The notes under the pieces: generated by a model
The model's database searches: none
Told to the model about the DNA's origin: nothing
The model's input: the letters and a program-made list of their open reading frames with translations, nothing else
Origin: Gammaproteobacteria bacterium
Lineage (GTDB): Bacteria > Pseudomonadota > Gammaproteobacteria > Pseudomonadales > Azotimanducaceae
DNA length: 6,829 nucleotides
Assembly: GCA_003228415.1 (NCBI GenBank)
Contig: QIDL01000048.1
Location: 1-6,829, forward strand
Direction of reading: 5' to 3'
Part shown: piece after piece, positions 6,204 through 6,829 of the stretch
Layout of the letters: each line of letters opens with the position of its first letter
Numbering within the stretch: the first letter of the stretch is position 1
Position numbers and translations under genes: made by a program

Positions 6204-6220
6204 GTTGATGATCACTCAAC
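6204..6220. repeat. Short inverted repeat directly upstream of the acyl-CoA synthetase ribosome site
   Basis: GTTGA (6204-6208) and TCAAC (6216-6220) flank TGATCAC, whose first six bases TGATCA (6209-6214) are themselves palindromic. The repeat ends exactly where the purine-rich ribosome site begins (6221). It could be an operator for a dimeric regulator in the divergent promoter region, or a weak hairpin beside the ribosome site. Arms of five bases can arise by chance. A second loose dyad, TTTG-CGAT-CAAA, lies at about 6158-6169. Confidence 0.25.
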
Positions 6221-6235
6221 GGAGAGGGGGTGTGG

Positions 6236-6829
6236 ATGCATACGTTTGCGGATCCAATCAAGGCAGCCGTCCGGCTGGCAGCGGACAAAATCGGTGTAGT
6301 CGATGGTGATGCATCGTTCAGCTTCAGAGAATTGCATGATCGCTGTTGCGCGTTGGCTGGTGCACTTGCCGGGCTTGGATTGAGCAAAGGCGATCGGGTC
6401 GCACTGCTTGCCGATAATGGTCATCGCTACATCGAGACCTACGTCGGGGTACCAGCGGCGGGATTTGTCGTGGTGCCTCTCAATACCCGACATGCCGAAC
6501 CAGAACTCGAGTACGCGCTGGCGGATTCCGGTTCAAAGGTGCTGATCGCCGACCGGGATCCAGGAATCCTGGCATCGGTTGTGGATCATGTGATCATGAT
6601 TCCGGATGCTTACGAGGAACTTATCAAGGACGCACCGCTGGCGGCGCTTGGCGCGGGAGTTGTCGAAGACGATCTGGCAGGTCTTTTTTATACCGGAGGC
6701 ACTACCGGGAAGTCGAAGGGAGTGATGCTGAGCCATCGCAACCTGATCGCCAATACCTACCACTATCTGGTGGCAGCCCCGCAAAACGCCGACGATGTGA
6801 TGCTGGTCATGGCGCCTATGTTCCACGCG
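6236..6829 (+). CDS. AMP-forming acyl-CoA synthetase / acid-CoA ligase (N-terminal part, cut by window edge)
   Basis: An open frame of 198 codons reaches the right edge without a stop. The ATG at 6236 is preceded by AGGGGG (6225-6230) five bases away; an in-frame GTG at 6230 is possible but overlaps this site. The enzyme activates a carboxylic acid with ATP to an acyl-adenylate, then to the CoA thioester, in the cytoplasm. Family features in order: FSFRELHDRCCALAGAL (28-44), GLSKGDRVALLADN (48-61), VGVPAAGFVVVPLNTRHAEPELEYAL (70-95), then the phosphate-binding signature FYTGGTTGKSKGVMLSHRNL (151-170) and APMFHA (193-198). The signature has Gly where many members have Ser (YTGGTTG for YTSGTTG), a common variant. 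Substrate cannot be read because the acyl-pocket and C-terminal domains are missing. It resembles medium/long-chain and aromatic acid ligases. Confidence 0.9.
   Translation, partial: MHTFADPIKAAVRLAADKIGVVDGDASFSFRELHDRCCALAGALAGLGLSKGDRVALLADNGHRYIETYVGVPAAGFVVVPLNTRHAEPELEYALADSGSKVLIADRDPGILASVVDHVIMIPDAYEELIKDAPLAALGAGVVEDDLAGLFYTGGTTGKSKGVMLSHRNLIANTYHYLVAAPQNADDVMLVMAPMFHA

Noticed and set aside
6212..6826. Two minus-strand open frames opposite the acyl-CoA synthetase
   Set aside because: The plus strand has the adenylation-family signatures in one uninterrupted frame across the whole interval. The minus frames have no recognisable domain.
1..6829. tRNA, rRNA, CRISPR array, insertion sequence, attachment site or replication origin
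   Set aside because: I looked on both strands and saw no cloverleaf, no spaced direct repeats, no transposase and no terminal inverted repeats. The anti-SD match at 4896-4908 is not part of an rRNA gene because the complement stops there.

Overview
The window is ordinary-looking, moderately GC-rich proteobacterial DNA (somewhat over 50% G+C by eye), with dense gene packing on both strands, purine-rich ribosome binding sites, GTG and TTG starts beside ATG, a lipobox and a twin-arginine signal. The gene set (Tat-exported sulfite-oxidase-type enzyme, CaiB-type CoA-transferase, AMP-forming acyl-CoA synthetase, NorM-type MATE pump) fits a free-living Gram-negative heterotroph, most likely a gammaproteobacterium. 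That placement is inference from gene content, not from a marker gene.

Layout. (1) Bases 1-331, minus: the N-terminal part of a molybdopterin sulfite oxidase-family enzyme, cut by the window edge. (2) Bases 462-2114, plus and divergent from it: a 550-residue lipoprotein made of about twelve NHL/SMP-30-like beta-propeller repeats, probably two six-bladed propellers. (3) A 42-base convergent gap holding an 8-bp inverted repeat. (4) Bases 4759-2157, minus: a two-gene unit of a family III CoA-transferase followed by a MATE efflux pump. The pump's TTG start overlaps the transferase stop in the tetranucleotide TTGA. (5) Bases 4844-5028, plus: a compact, self-contained small transcription unit. It has a possible promoter, a 13-base perfect complement to the 16S rRNA 3' tail, an 11-codon ORF, two consecutive hairpins and a strong intrinsic terminator. 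(6) Bases 6136-5045, minus: a YkvI-family membrane protein of the LeuT/APC-like fold. (7) From 6236 to the window end, plus: the N-terminal 198 residues of an acyl-CoA synthetase.

How they fit. The CoA-transferase and acyl-CoA synthetase are two alternative ways of making CoA thioesters, and they flank a putative solute carrier, so the right half may handle uptake and activation of an organic acid. This is only neighbourhood inference. The lipoprotein and the sulfite oxidase-like enzyme share a divergent promoter region and both should act outside the cytoplasm, but nothing in the sequence proves a joint role.

The most interesting element is the small plus-strand unit at about 4844-5028. It has the hallmarks of a deliberately expressed short RNA that encodes a tiny peptide, a dual-function small RNA, or a leader with no downstream gene. 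I do not recognise it as a known family.
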